NCBI GenBank assembly: GCA_034440615.1
Contig: JAOTOM010005182.1
Coordinates: 791,001-855,000 of the forward strand
DNA length: 64,000 bases
Reading direction: 5' to 3'
From: Ashinkailepas kermadecensis
Lineage: Eukaryota > Arthropoda > Thecostraca > Neolepadidae
The notes under the pieces are model-generated. The model made no database searches. It saw only the letters and a program-made list of their open reading frames with translations, and was not told the DNA's origin. Of the stretch, positions 1-10,397 are shown piece after piece. The position numbers and the translations under genes are program-made. Every line of letters starts with the position of its first letter. The first letter of the stretch is position 1.

Positions 1-26
1 TTAGGTGGCAGAAGATATGTAAGGAT

Positions 27-33
27 GTATATA

Positions 34-112
<79 letters not shown>

Positions 113-134
113 TATACATATGTATATATATTAA

Positions 135-171
<37 letters not shown>

Positions 172-214
172 GTAATATATATATATACATATGTATATAT
201 ATATATATTAAGTA

Positions 215-278
<64 letters not shown>
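27..278. repeat. (TA)n microsatellite
   Basis: Almost pure TA dinucleotide repeat with interspersed TATACATATG and TTAAGTA variants. It ends exactly where homology to the LINE 5' end begins, so the LINE may have inserted at, or been truncated against, this tract. Confidence 0.95.
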
Positions 279-281
<3 letters not shown>

Positions 282-766
282 GTTGCCGTCAGGTGTCAAG
301 GTGGAAACACGTCGGTGTGGAGCGCCTACTTACCAGATAAGTCGTTGCAGAACCGGGCAGTATACTAGGCTAAACTGTGGATAGGTATCTAGCAATTACT
401 TCTGTGCATATATTTACATAGTTTTTATCTCATAAGTTTCTTTTTTAACAAGCAGATTAGACCATTTCCACCTAGCGAGGCTGCGCAGCGCCATTTTGTC
501 TTTAGGTTATTGTCTATCTTTGTCTAGTGTATCAGTGTTTTCAGCTATTTATTTCATTTTTGGCAGTTGTTTAGCGAGTGATTTCTTCTTTCTTTAAAAC
601 CACAGTCAACTTTCTGCACAGCGATTACCTTGTAAGTGCTGCATAGTTAGGAACTAGCATACACCTAAGCTTTGTCAGTTATTGTGCTCTGCTCTGTTAT
701 TTTGTAAATCATTTTGCAGCAAGTTACTTTTCAATCTAAATCTAGGAATAAGCTGCAGCCTTTAGG

Positions 767-1730
767 ATGGTTAATACCGGGATGCAGGCACTAGAGGAGG
801 AGGTTATGGCCTCTAAGGCAGAGCTTTCCAAGCTCAAAGCTTCCCTTGCTGCACAGGGCAGGCAAGAAAAGGCAACACGTAGGTGTCAGTCTGTAGCAGG
901 GGCATCCTATGCCCAGGTGGTCACAGGCCACCAGGTAACTGAAGCTTCCCCTGCTGTGGAGGTGGCAGGGATATCTGAAGAGAGAAGTGTTCCTAGTGAA
1001 CAGAAGATTTCTAGTTGTAGCTCACAGGAGGGGCAGTGGTTTAAAGTCAGGGGGTGGAGGATTTGGAGGCGTGAGCCTAAGCAAGGGGGCAGTGAGTGGC
1101 AGGTGGTAGGTGGTAGGAGTGGTAGGTGGTAGGAGTGGGAGGCAACCTAGTCAAGCAGCTCAACAGGCAGGTGTAGTAACATCAAATAGGTTCCAGGCAT
1201 TGGAGGACTGCCCCCAGGATAGCAGCAAGGAGTAAGTGCTAGTCGTAGGAGACTCTCGTGTGCGGCATTTAGATGGGGTATTCTGTAAAGGTCGTAGAGG
1301 CAGGAGGTGCATCACCAGGCCTGGTGCCAAGGTCAAAGACCTGATCCCAGTGGTGGCACAGGCCACCAGTGAGAACCAGCTTAGTGCAGTTGTAGTGCAG
1401 GTACGAGTGAATAACATAGGTCCTGCTAGGGGTGAGGAGCTGCTGCAGGACTACAGGGCCCTTCTGGCCACACTGAAGCAAAGCAATAGCAGAGTTATTG
1501 TGACGGCTATTCTGCCTAGGGCTGGAGTCTCCCCTGAGTGGAGCTCTAGGGCACTGGCAGCCAATGCCAGGGTAGGTAGGCTCTGCAATGAGTTAGGTTT
1601 GACCTTTGTTGACAAGTGGTGCAGGTTTTATGGCTCATGGGACCTCTATCGGAGGGATGGCCTGCACTTCTCCGAGAAGGGGGTGCAAGTGTTAAGCAAA
1701 GTATATGAACATGTCCTTCAGGGAAACTAG
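767..1730 (+). pseudogene. LINE copy 1 ORF1: coiled-coil plus SGNH/GDSL esterase domain, frameshifted
   Basis: Starts at ATG 767 with MVNTGMQALEEEV, followed by a Lys/Glu-rich segment that looks like a short coiled coil (about residues 5-35). A frameshift in the GGTAGGTGG repeats near 1100-1140 ends this frame at 1132. The second half reads from about 1236 and begins VLVVGDSRVRHLD, the block I GDS motif with the nucleophile Ser of SGNH hydrolases. It ends with RRDGLHFSEKGV, supplying the DxxH catalytic Asp and His. ORF1 proteins of CR1/L2 elements commonly carry such an esterase domain, thought to act with RNA/lipid handling of the ribonucleoprotein. Only the reading-frame break is damaged; the visible esterase motifs are intact. 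The stop is at 1728-1730. Confidence 0.8.
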
Positions 1731-1926
1731 ATAATGGGGTGGGGAGGGAAGAAGTGACATTGCCATCTCAGGGATATGCCAATAGTGACAGCATAGGCAA
1801 TAGAACCTCACAGTCAGCAAATAGGGATAGCAGTAGATCAAGGGGCAGAGTGGTAGCTCATCCAGAGATGATAGAGCTACTCAACATGAAAAAGCCAAAG
1901 AGGGTTATGGAACTTTTGTTAAGTGT

Positions 1927-4720
1927 ATGATGCTTAATACTCAGAGCATTCGATCCAAATTTGATGAGTTCAAGTGTTATGTTGCTGAGGAGAAACTAGA
2001 TTTTGTTTGCATTACTGAGGAATGGGTCAGTGAGGGATATTTTGGGGATAACTTGCAGGACTATGAGATCCAGGGATACAATATGTTTTCATGCAATAGG
2101 GGTCCAGCAGTGAAAGGGGGTGGTGTAATGCTCTATGTGAATAGTTTATACAGTTCTCAAAAAGTAGCAGATGAGGTAAAAAATGTGTCTGTGGGCTTGA
2201 TGTTGCTGTGGGAAAAGGCAACAGCAATAAACTGAGGATAGGAGCTTTGTATCGATCAGGAACCTTGCCACATTCTCAGCAACTGGAGCTCGATAAGGTG
2301 ATTTGTGAGGAAATCAGTAGAAACTTTCCGAGGAAATGCCTTATTCTTGGTGACTTTAATCTAAAAGGAAATGAAAATGTTGGTGTTGGCTCCCCATCAT
2401 GTAAATTGTTTAGGAAATGCCTTGAAGAGGACTTGTTCTTACACCAGTTTGTAATGGAACCAACCAGGCATGGCTCATTCTTGGACCTTGTCTTCTCAGA
2501 TTTAAGTGATTTAGTTCAAGACTTGACTGTAGGAGAAACTCTGGGAAGAAGTGACCATAACATTGTGAGATTCAAGGCACAAGTAGCAGGGACAATCAAG
2601 GATAATTTGGCAAATATTCCAAATTTTAACAGGGCAGACTTTGACTGCATGAGAGAGGCTTTAAGTGCCATAAAATGGGAAGAAGAATTCTTTTATTTAA
2701 ATGCCTGTGAAATGTGGGAAAAGTTCAAATCTTACTTGAGGGAAATTCAGATTAGACATGTGCCCCAAAAGCAAAGGCGCAAAAGAAGGGTAGGAAAGCC
2801 AGCATGGCTTACACCGGATTTGATGAAAGCAATTAAGGCTAAGAAAGATGCATTTAGAGTATTTAAGGAAGCTTCAAATATCGTAACTCAAAGGTCGTAT
2901 CAAAAAGCTAGAGATGCTGTGAAGCAGAAAACCAGAGCAGCAAAGGGAGCACAAAAATTGGATTTGGCTAGGAACTGTAATGGGGTCAGTAAAAAGTTCT
3001 TTAGTTTCTACAAGCTAAGTAAAGTTTCAAGCACAATTGGTCCACTGGAAGTAAATGGGACTATATTGAGTGAGGATGGTGAGATGGTTGAGGAGCTGAG
3101 CAAGCAGTTTAAATCAGTGTTTATAGTGGAAGATGTGACTAATCTGACAACCGTGAACCACAGTTCAGTGACAGGTGATCAGATACACGATGTTGATTTC
3201 ATTGATAGTGATGTTGTTTTCAATTATATCATAAAATAAAGCCAAACAAGGCAGCAGGACCTGATGGAATTTATGCTAGGGTATTGCGGGAAGCTGAAAA
3301 GGAACTGGCAATTCCACTTAGTATAATGTTTTGTAGGTCAGTTTCACAAAATGAAATTCCAACAGACTGGAAAAGGGCAAATGTAGTTCCTATTTTCAAG
3401 AAAGGAGAAAGAGGGAAAGTTGAAAACCATAGGCCAGTAAGCCTCACATCCCTCGTCTGCAAGGTACTCGAATCAATTATCAAGGCTAGAATAGTTAGTT
3501 TTCTGGAAGGAAACAGATTGATTCAAGATACTCAACATGGGTTTAGAAAAGGGCGATCGTATCTCACAAATCTCTTGGACTTTTGAATTTTGCTACAGAA
3601 CAATTTGATCAAGGAAATCAGGTTGATGTAGCATATCTTGACTTTAGTAAGGCCTTTGACAAGGTACCCATAAACGGTTAATGATGCAGCTTCATGTCCA
3701 TGGTATTGCAGGTAGCATCCTAAAATGGATAGCGTTGTGGCTTTCAGATAGACAGCAGAGAGTGATGCTAAATGGTACAAAATCATCATGGCAAAATGTT
3801 CTTAGTGGAGTCCCCCAGGGGTCGGTACTGGGGCCACTATTGTTCATTATATATGTGAATAGCATTGAATGTGGCCTGAGCAGTAAGGTTTTGAAATTTG
3901 CGGATGTTTTGAAGATCTTTAGGGCAATAACAGGGCACAATGAGCAGGTTTTGCTGCAGAAAGACGTAGACGAGCTTGTGAAGTGGTCCGAAAAATGGCA
4001 AATGAAGTTTAATTTTGATAAGTGCAAAGTCATGCATGTAGGTAGGCAGCATATGAAGGCTCCATACTTGATGGGTGGCCAAGTACTATCTGTGACTCAG
4101 CAGGAGAAGGACTTAGGTGTTATTTTAAACACAAAATTGGGGGCATCAGAACAGACCAAAGAAGCCAGGAAGAAAGCACCAAGAATGCTTGGGGCAATAC
4201 AGAGGAATGTGTCATACAAAAGTGAGGAGGTCATCAGGAAGCTTTACTGTGCATATGTCAGGCCACATTTGGAATAATGTGTCCAAGTTCCCTAGTTATG
4301 AGAAAGATTGTTGGCTTTTATAGAGAGTACAAAAGAGGGCTACAAAAATGGTTAATGGTATAGGCAACCTGGCATATGAGGAAAGATTGAAGAAATTGAA
4401 TATGTTTTCACTTAGATATAGAAGGCTGAGAGGAGATCTCATGAAGGTTTTTAAATTTGTTCATGGTCAGGAACAGGGATATCTCAGGGAAATGTTTTAA
4501 TTTAACAGAAATGATGCAATTAGAGGTCATCAATTCAAAATTAAAGTTAATCACAGCAGGACAAGGTTAAGACAGTCTTTCTTCACCAACAGGGTAGTTG
4601 AACACTGGAACCAGCTGCCAGGAACCATTGTCAGTAGCAACACATTGAACATCTTTAAAAACGGCATAGACAATCATTATATGAATAGGGGGCTTGTTTT
4701 TCTGTATTCCAGGGAGGGTT
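1927..4720 (+). pseudogene. LINE copy 1 ORF2: AP endonuclease plus reverse transcriptase, multiply broken
   Basis: The first segment (1927-2235) begins MMLNTQSIRSK and includes CITEEW, the amino-terminal signatures of an APE-type endonuclease. The second (2208-3239) carries LILGDFNLKG and LGRSDHNIVRF, the GDFN and SDH catalytic motifs. RT follows: AAGPDG, RPVSLTSLVCKVLE and HGFRKGRS in 3240-3586, GVPQGSVLGPLLF near 3810. Motif C reads FADV near 3898 instead of the expected FADD seen in the other copies, so an active-site Asp is lost. Breaks: about 8 bp missing near 2190 compared with the copy at 46.4 kb, a shift at 3236, a shift near 3590 and stops near 4276 and 4498. The frame ends near 4720 after LYSREG-like residues. 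The protein would copy the element RNA at a nicked target. Confidence 0.85.
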
Positions 4721-4830
4721 GAACGACAGATTTGGGGGGCAACTGGTTCAGTGTCCAAGGTGCAACCAAGAAGGGCCCTTGTGGCTCATAGTTGCACTGA
4801 TCTTTTATGTCTTTATGTCTTTATGTCTAA

Positions 4831-5647
4831 GTATAGAGAAGTGCAATGTATTAGAGAAGCGGTAGCATCACCATGCGTTCATTTGTTTCTTGATCAAGAA
4901 GATTAAAACACTGGAAAAGTTGCACCGTAGTCACCGTAGAGTATTGCATTAACATATTCAACTTAGATGTTGAGTCTGATAACATACGGCGGTTACCTGA
5001 ATGAATAATCCTGACTTTGAGTCACTGCACTAGAACACCCAGAGGTGCTGTGTCTATAGCTCCAAGCCATCACCTATTAGCACTTATCGTCCCTGCGCCC
5101 CCAGGTATTGGAACGTACACAGCACTAGTAGGTAACTTCGTAGCATGAACTTATGACTGAGAATATGTGCCTTATCGTATCATGCATTTATATGTTGCTT
5201 GCTGCGCTTATTACTAAGTTAATTATTATTAGGTGTACTCAACCACAAATTTTAATAAAAGCACGAAACGCAAGTCGGAATGGAGCAATTGTTACCAACG
5301 CATAATTCCGAAGAACTTTCTTGCTGGATGCATAATGTTCATCTATTGCATACGCACGCCATCAAGCAGACGGATATATGCATGCATGCATGACATGTTG
5401 AAGCTGTACTGTCGATATTGGTCATAGCTAGGCGTGAGCTAGATGGACAAAGGACGGGACCGGAGTGCGTGGGTACGTATGCTAACATCACTAGGGTTAT
5501 CAGGAGTCTAACATGAGAACAGTCCAGGACATGTGTAGTCCCGAGTGCCTATCGCAGCAAATGCCTTGTTATATTACAGAACATGGGGATTTTGGCACCC
5601 GAGTTATCGTTCACGAATGTGCGTGGCAAGGTAACTTTGTGCAACAG
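4831..5647. other. Unassigned non-coding stretch
   Basis: No coding sequence or repeat family recognised. Only short ORFs of about 60-70 codons without recognisable motifs are present, plus a small GCATGCATGCATG run near 5380. Confidence 0.5.
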
Positions 5648-7130
5648 TATTTCTGATTTTAGGACAAATGTACGTAAAGACAAATGAACGTATGACAGAT
5701 TTACGTAAGCAAATGTACGTAAGCAAATGTACGTAAGCAAATGTGCGTAAGCGCAGATGTACGTATGGCAATTGTACGTAAGCGCAGATGTACGTATGGC
5801 AAATGTACGAAAGTGCAACTGTACGAAAGGGCAAATGTACTTCAGCGCAAATGTACGTAAGCGCAAAAGTACGTATGCGCAAACGTACGTAAGCGCAAAT
5901 GTACGTATGCGCAAAAGTACGCATGCGCAAAAGTACGTAAGCGCAAAACTACGCAAGCGCAAATGTACGTATGCGCAAAAGTACGTAAGCGTAAACGTAC
6001 GTAAACGCAAGTGTTCGTAAGCGTAAAAGTACGTAATCGCAAATGTACGTAAGCGCAAATGTACGTATGCGCCAAAGTACGTTAGCGCAAATGTACGTAT
6101 GCGCAAATGTACGCAAGCTCAAATGTACGTAAGCGCAAAAGTACGTAAGCGCAAATGTACGTATGCGCAAAAGTACGTAAGCGCAAATCTACGTATGCAC
6201 AAATGTACGTATGTGCAAGTGTACGCATGCGCAAATGTACGTACATTTACGCATGCGTACCGTTGCGTTTACGTACATTTGGTTAGGTCCCAAATGCCAT
6301 AAATACATTTGCGCTTACATACATTCGCTTGCGTACTTTTGCCATACCCACATTTGCTCTTACGTATATCTGCCATCAATGCATTTGCCATGCGCACTTT
6401 TGCGCTTTCGTATATCTGATCTTACGTACGTCTGCCATACGTACTTTTGCGGTTGCGTCCACACGTACTTTTGCGTGCTTACTTTACACACTTTACTTAC
6501 TTACTTTACATACTTACTTACTTTACTACTTACTACATACTTACTTACTGCGTATTTACTTACTACGTACTTACTTACTACGTACTTACTTACTACGTAC
6601 TTACTTTACATACTTCTGCGCTTACACACATTTGCAATTACGTACATTTACGCATACGTATATTTGCGCTTACGTACATTTCCGCATACGTACATTTGCG
6701 CCTACGTACTTTTGCGCTTACGTACTTTTGCGCATACCTACATTTGCCCTTACGTACAATGGGCAATTGCCCTTACGTACAATACAATACTTATGCCCTT
6801 ACGCATACGTACTTTTGCGCTTACGTACATTTGCGCATACGTACATTTGCGCCTACGTACTTTTGCGCTTACGTACTTTTGCGCATACCTACATTTGCCC
6901 TTACGTACATTTGTGCATGCGTACTTTTGCGCATACGTACTTTTGCGCTTACGTACATTTGCGCATACGTACATTGCCATACGTACATTTGCGCTTACGT
7001 ACATTAGTCATACGTACATCTGCGCTTACGTACAATTGCCATACGTACCTCTGCGCTTACGTACATTTGCTTATGTACATTGGCGTACGTACATCTGCCA
7101 TACGTACATTTGCTTTACGTACATTTTTTC
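5648..7130. repeat. 16-bp tandem array with internal orientation switch
   Basis: The unit is approximately GCGCAAATGTACGTAA, alternating with variants GCGCAAAAGTACGTAT. From about 5650 to 6240 units read GCGCAAA on the plus strand; from about 6241 to 7130 they read TTTGCGC, the reverse complement. The switch falls in a near-perfect palindrome at about 6226-6258. The right arm contains a different subarray of CTTACTTTACA/ACTTACTACGT units (about 6475-6612) and a duplicated block of about 90 bp (6667-6760 and 6818-6909). Because 16 is not a multiple of 3, several frames stay open by chance (up to 326 codons); these are not genes. The array lies about 40 bp downstream of the splice donor at 7167, inside an intron of the CNG channel gene. 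Confidence 0.9.
6475..6612. repeat. TTAC-rich subarray inside the 16-bp array
   Basis: Runs of CTTACTTTACA and ACTTACTTACTACGT replace the normal 16-bp units. Probably a local degeneration and re-expansion of TTACGTAC from the parent unit. Confidence 0.8.
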
Positions 7131-7167
7131 AGGTTACCGTATTTATATCAAGGTACTAGGTACTCAC

Positions 7168-8418
7168 CTAACTTCTCGACTTGTTCCTTGATGCTGTGCT
7201 GCTGTTCCTCGGCGGCCCGCAGTGCGTCCTCGTCTAGCAGTCCGTCCTTCATCAGCAGTTGGCGGCCCTTCTCAATCAGGCTCTTGTACGCTTCCGGATA
7301 GTCGTTGAGCGTGTTCCACAGGTCGTCTTTGGAGAGGCAGAACAGGTCGGAGTAGCCGACGCTCTTCACGTTGGCCGTGCGCCGGTTACCGATCTTGTTG
7401 CCGGCGATGTTCATGATGCTGACCTCGCCGAACACGCTGCCCGCCAGCAGTGTGGCGAACACGGTCTTGCCGTCGTCCGAGACGACTATCACGCGACCAT
7501 GCTTGATGATGTACATCTCCTTGCCGACGTCTCCCTTTCGGCAAATGTAGTCTCCGGGACTGAATACTTGCAACTTCAGCTTCAGCACCAGCTCGACCAG
7601 CAAGCCGGGTTCACAGTCCTGGAACACACGAACTCGCTTCAAGGCGTCCACGTGTACATGTATGGCGATTTCGGCCTTCAGCTTATCTGGCAATGTCGAC
7701 AGGATCTCTTCTTCATTGAGAGACTGCTTGCTGGTCCAGAGATAGTCAAACCACTCGATGACACGTCGCTCCAAGTCCTTGCTGACCTTGCGGAACTCCA
7801 TGTACTGCTTGATGCTGTCCATGCGGTTCTGGAACTCAGCACGTGCTGCGTTCATGTTGGTGATCATGCTGCCGACGTTGCCGACAATCGTTGCGAAGAT
7901 CAGCACGCCCGCGAGGAAGTCGAGCGTGACGAACACGTACTCGACGTCTTCAACAGGCTGTGGTGTCTCTCCGATGGTGGTCAGTGTCAGGGTGGACCAG
8001 TAGAAGCTGTAGATGTACTGGTGCATCAGCGTGCCGTTGAGGCCAGGGGTGATGTTGCGGTATACCCACTGATCTGTTCCGAACCCGATCGCGTAGCTGA
8101 TCGCGAAGTAGAGGCAGGCATTCCAGTGGATCAGGATCAGAATGTACAGCACCACCTTGCTGATTCTAAATGCATTGGGGAAGGTCGTTCTCGTTTCCGT
8201 TCTGTCGAAGTACTCGCTCATTCGCGGGTAGCGCAGTACGCGGTTGATCCGGACAACGCATGGGCATGGTACGTGGTAGTAGCAGTCCGTGCCGAGATAC
8301 AGGTACAGCAAATCCGTCGGCAGGAGGGAGATGATGTCTAACACAAAATGTGCAGAGTGTGCGTAGTTCAGGCGAAGCTTTCTGGTGTCTCGGACCACAA
8401 GACCCTCTTCGAAGTAAC
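7168..8418 (-). CDS. Cyclic-nucleotide-gated cation channel, alpha-type subunit, core exon
   Basis: A 1251-bp exon with no stop, flanked by a good acceptor (CCCACAG before 8418) and donor (GTGAGT after 7168), phase 1 at both ends. It encodes, in order: the loop after S2 ([13 protein letters not shown]), S3 ([17 protein letters not shown]), S4 ([20 protein letters not shown]), S5 ([17 protein letters not shown]), pore helix and filter ([14 protein letters not shown]), S6 ([14 protein letters not shown]), C-linker ([20 protein letters not shown]) and the cyclic-nucleotide-binding domain ([37 protein letters not shown]). The filter Glu of TIGETP and the Arg-Thr of NRRTANV, which contact cyclic nucleotide, are present. 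Known family role: cation channel opened by cGMP/cAMP in sensory signalling at the plasma membrane. The exon ends at KEQVEKLG, where vertebrate alpha subunits continue with the trimerising leucine-zipper segment; that next exon was not found in the window. GC-rich, unlike its surroundings. Confidence 0.93.
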
Positions 8419-8974
8419 CTGTGGGATACTGCTATTAGCGAAAATGAAGGGCCAAATTTCATATATGGGTATCAATTAATAGTGCCTTTGCCTAGACCTT
8501 AATTAATAGTGCCTTAATCGTGCCATGCGTCTCCTAACTCCAACCTGCTCCAGCTATAATTTGCTGGGAAAATACGTATCAGCCAATTTGATCAAGATGC
8601 TGCTAGTATGAAGTAAATACATTCAGAGGAGAAACATTCTGAGACTTTACGAACATACGGAAGTACTGTGGTGATACCTGATGCATATTTTGATAACGAT
8701 GTGATGCTTCATTAGCTTTTGATAGCAACTAATTGCAGCTGAATGTGTGCACTGATGTACCACAGTGGAGCAAGAAATTGTAACGATGCAACAGGAGCGC
8801 GAAAAGTTTTAGGGTGCTAATTATGCAAATTAACGTTAGCATAATTTATACAGCTTACGTTATTTTTGCTTACCTGTCTGCATCATGCATTGAGCAAAGT
8901 CGAAGCAAAGTCAGCGAAATAGTTAGTCCCAGACATAAGCAGACACTTATCCGCAGCAGTATTCTTTTTCTTAC

Positions 8975-9137
8975 TTTCGTGCGCTTTGATCACCATGTCG
9001 AGCAGGTAGATGATATCACAGACGTAGTCGAGGGTGAACCAGATGGTTGGCGCCAGGTTCTGGAGCTCCCAGAACACGGTCCGACCAACGATCATCAGCA
9101 CGTTGTACAGCACCGCCACCGTGATGACGCCCAGCCA
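8975..9137 (-). CDS. CNG channel exon encoding S1-S2
   Basis: Reads WLGVITVAVLYNVLMIVGRT (S1) and, after a short loop, WFTLDYVCDIIYLLDMVIKA (S2), ending HE plus one base. The donor is GAAA/GTAAGA at 8975/8974. The single leftover base joins exactly to the two bases at the start of the 8418 exon (making Ser, then YFEEGLVV), restoring the standard CNG sequence across the junction. The acceptor is chosen at CCGATTCCAG before TGG (9137), preceded by a pyrimidine-rich stretch on the coding strand; an in-frame stop lies at 9171-9173, so the exon cannot extend much further. The phase at the acceptor is 0, which fits the donor of the exon at 33822. The intron to the next exon is 556 bp (8419-8974). 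Confidence 0.85.
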
Positions 9138-10389
9138 CTGGAATCGGAGCAGCAGAATAGCTCGACACGTTCACCGATCCAGCAGCCCAGGCGTGCAGCA
9201 CCTAAACTAAACTGGTCCACGGTGAAAACCTAAACTGGTCCACGGTAGAAATGTGGCGCGGCATCTGCACTGCTCCGCGGCAGTGGTACGACGGAACACT
9301 TGCACTGACCCGTGGCAAGAGCATAGTGAAGACACTGTCCAACAACGACAGGGGTGCAACAAGCAACCTCGTTGTATGCGTGGACGGGATTAATGTCATA
9401 GCGTTTCTTGTCGTGCACAATCATAGGAGTAATGTCGACATTATACAAGTGTTGGAAATGGTTGCCCCTGTGTTCCACTCCTCTCGCTCTGTCCATTATT
9501 GTTCACGACCCTAACACGGAATGGAGTCTATTCACTAATGTGTTGACTCTCAGCCACTAAAGCCAAGGCAGGAGTAATGTATACACTTGGCAGCCGCCCG
9601 AGCGAGGGCGTTAAATTAACCTGTCGCCATCCTTCAAGCTTCTTCTAAAATAAAGAGGATCTCGCGTTGCGCAGCGCGACGAAAATCACCGTCACGATAG
9701 ATGACCACGAAACAACGGATCACTTGGTGGAAATTATGCTTCAAAAACGTCAACAGTCACACAGCCAGATGAGGTCAAAGTCAGGTAATTTTGAGTCAGG
9801 TCGAGCAAATTTAACCTATAGCACGCAAAACACGTGAACACCACCACACAGTCGTATATAGTTAAGGTTAGCTAGGTCAGGGTGTCTAAGATCAACTGAA
9901 AAGACCATATGCGCATATGTTGCTTGTCAATTGTCAATATCTTCTAACTGTGCGAACTGTAATTACCTGCAAAAGTTTGCTTACGAACTAGGGCCACCTT
10001 CAATATATTTCGCGTAAGAAGTAAATGAGTGAGCAGCACCGAAAAAATTGCAACTTTAAGATACTTGACCTTGTCTGACATTGCAAGTTATGGCCTAAAT
10101 GCCTCACAAACTAAACGGTATGGTAGATCCGTAAGACACGCCAGCCCAATTGATATCGGTACTTTAGCTCCATTTGCTTCCGAGATCTCAGACAGGAGGT
10201 CAAATTAATCTCCCCCACCCGTGCGCATTGCGATCGGCCACCCACCAGAGCGGGTGCTAACCCACTCATCAGTACCAACAGCCATCTCTGAAAGCAAGGT
10301 AACGTAGAGTCCGAAGCGACAGCTGTATCCTCAATTTTCGCTCACCCTTGAATTTTTCACTCATGCATATTACGTTTCGTACAATATCA
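9138..10389. other. Intronic, no gene or known repeat recognised
   Basis: Lies inside the long intron between the CNG exons at 33822 and 9137. A 17-bp phrase CTAAACTGGTCCACGGT is repeated in tandem near 9205-9247. Otherwise nothing recognisable; several AGGTCA-like motifs occur near 9775-9800. Confidence 0.5.
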
Positions 10390-10397
10390 CTTGAGCG

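Larger units (their letters stand above)
285..4830 (+). mobile_element. CR1/L2-like LINE, copy 1 (nearly full length, dead)
   Basis: Non-LTR retrotransposon read on the plus strand: 5' UTR (about 289-766), ORF1 (767-1730), ORF2 (1927 to about 4720), short 3' UTR, and a tail of the 8-bp unit TTTATGTC repeated about three times (to about 4830). The 5' UTR matches the 5' region of a second copy at 38964, and the whole body matches three other copies in the window. An 8-bp microsatellite tail, an endonuclease-RT ORF2 and an ORF1 with an SGNH domain are characteristic of the CR1/L2 group. Frameshifts near 1120, 2200, 3236 and 3590 and a stop near 4498 show it is inactive. No convincing target-site duplication was seen, as is usual for CR1. 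Confidence 0.9.

Noticed and set aside
5549..7191. Several long open frames (up to 326 codons) in both strands of the 16-bp array
   Set aside because: They arise because the repeat unit lacks stops in several frames; all encode the same Tyr/Arg/Thr/Leu-rich periodic peptide and have no independent coding signal.
7259..8341. A 360-codon plus-strand frame opposite the CNG exon
   Set aside because: It is the antisense shadow of a clearly coding GC-rich exon; the minus-strand reading gives an ion channel with all motifs.
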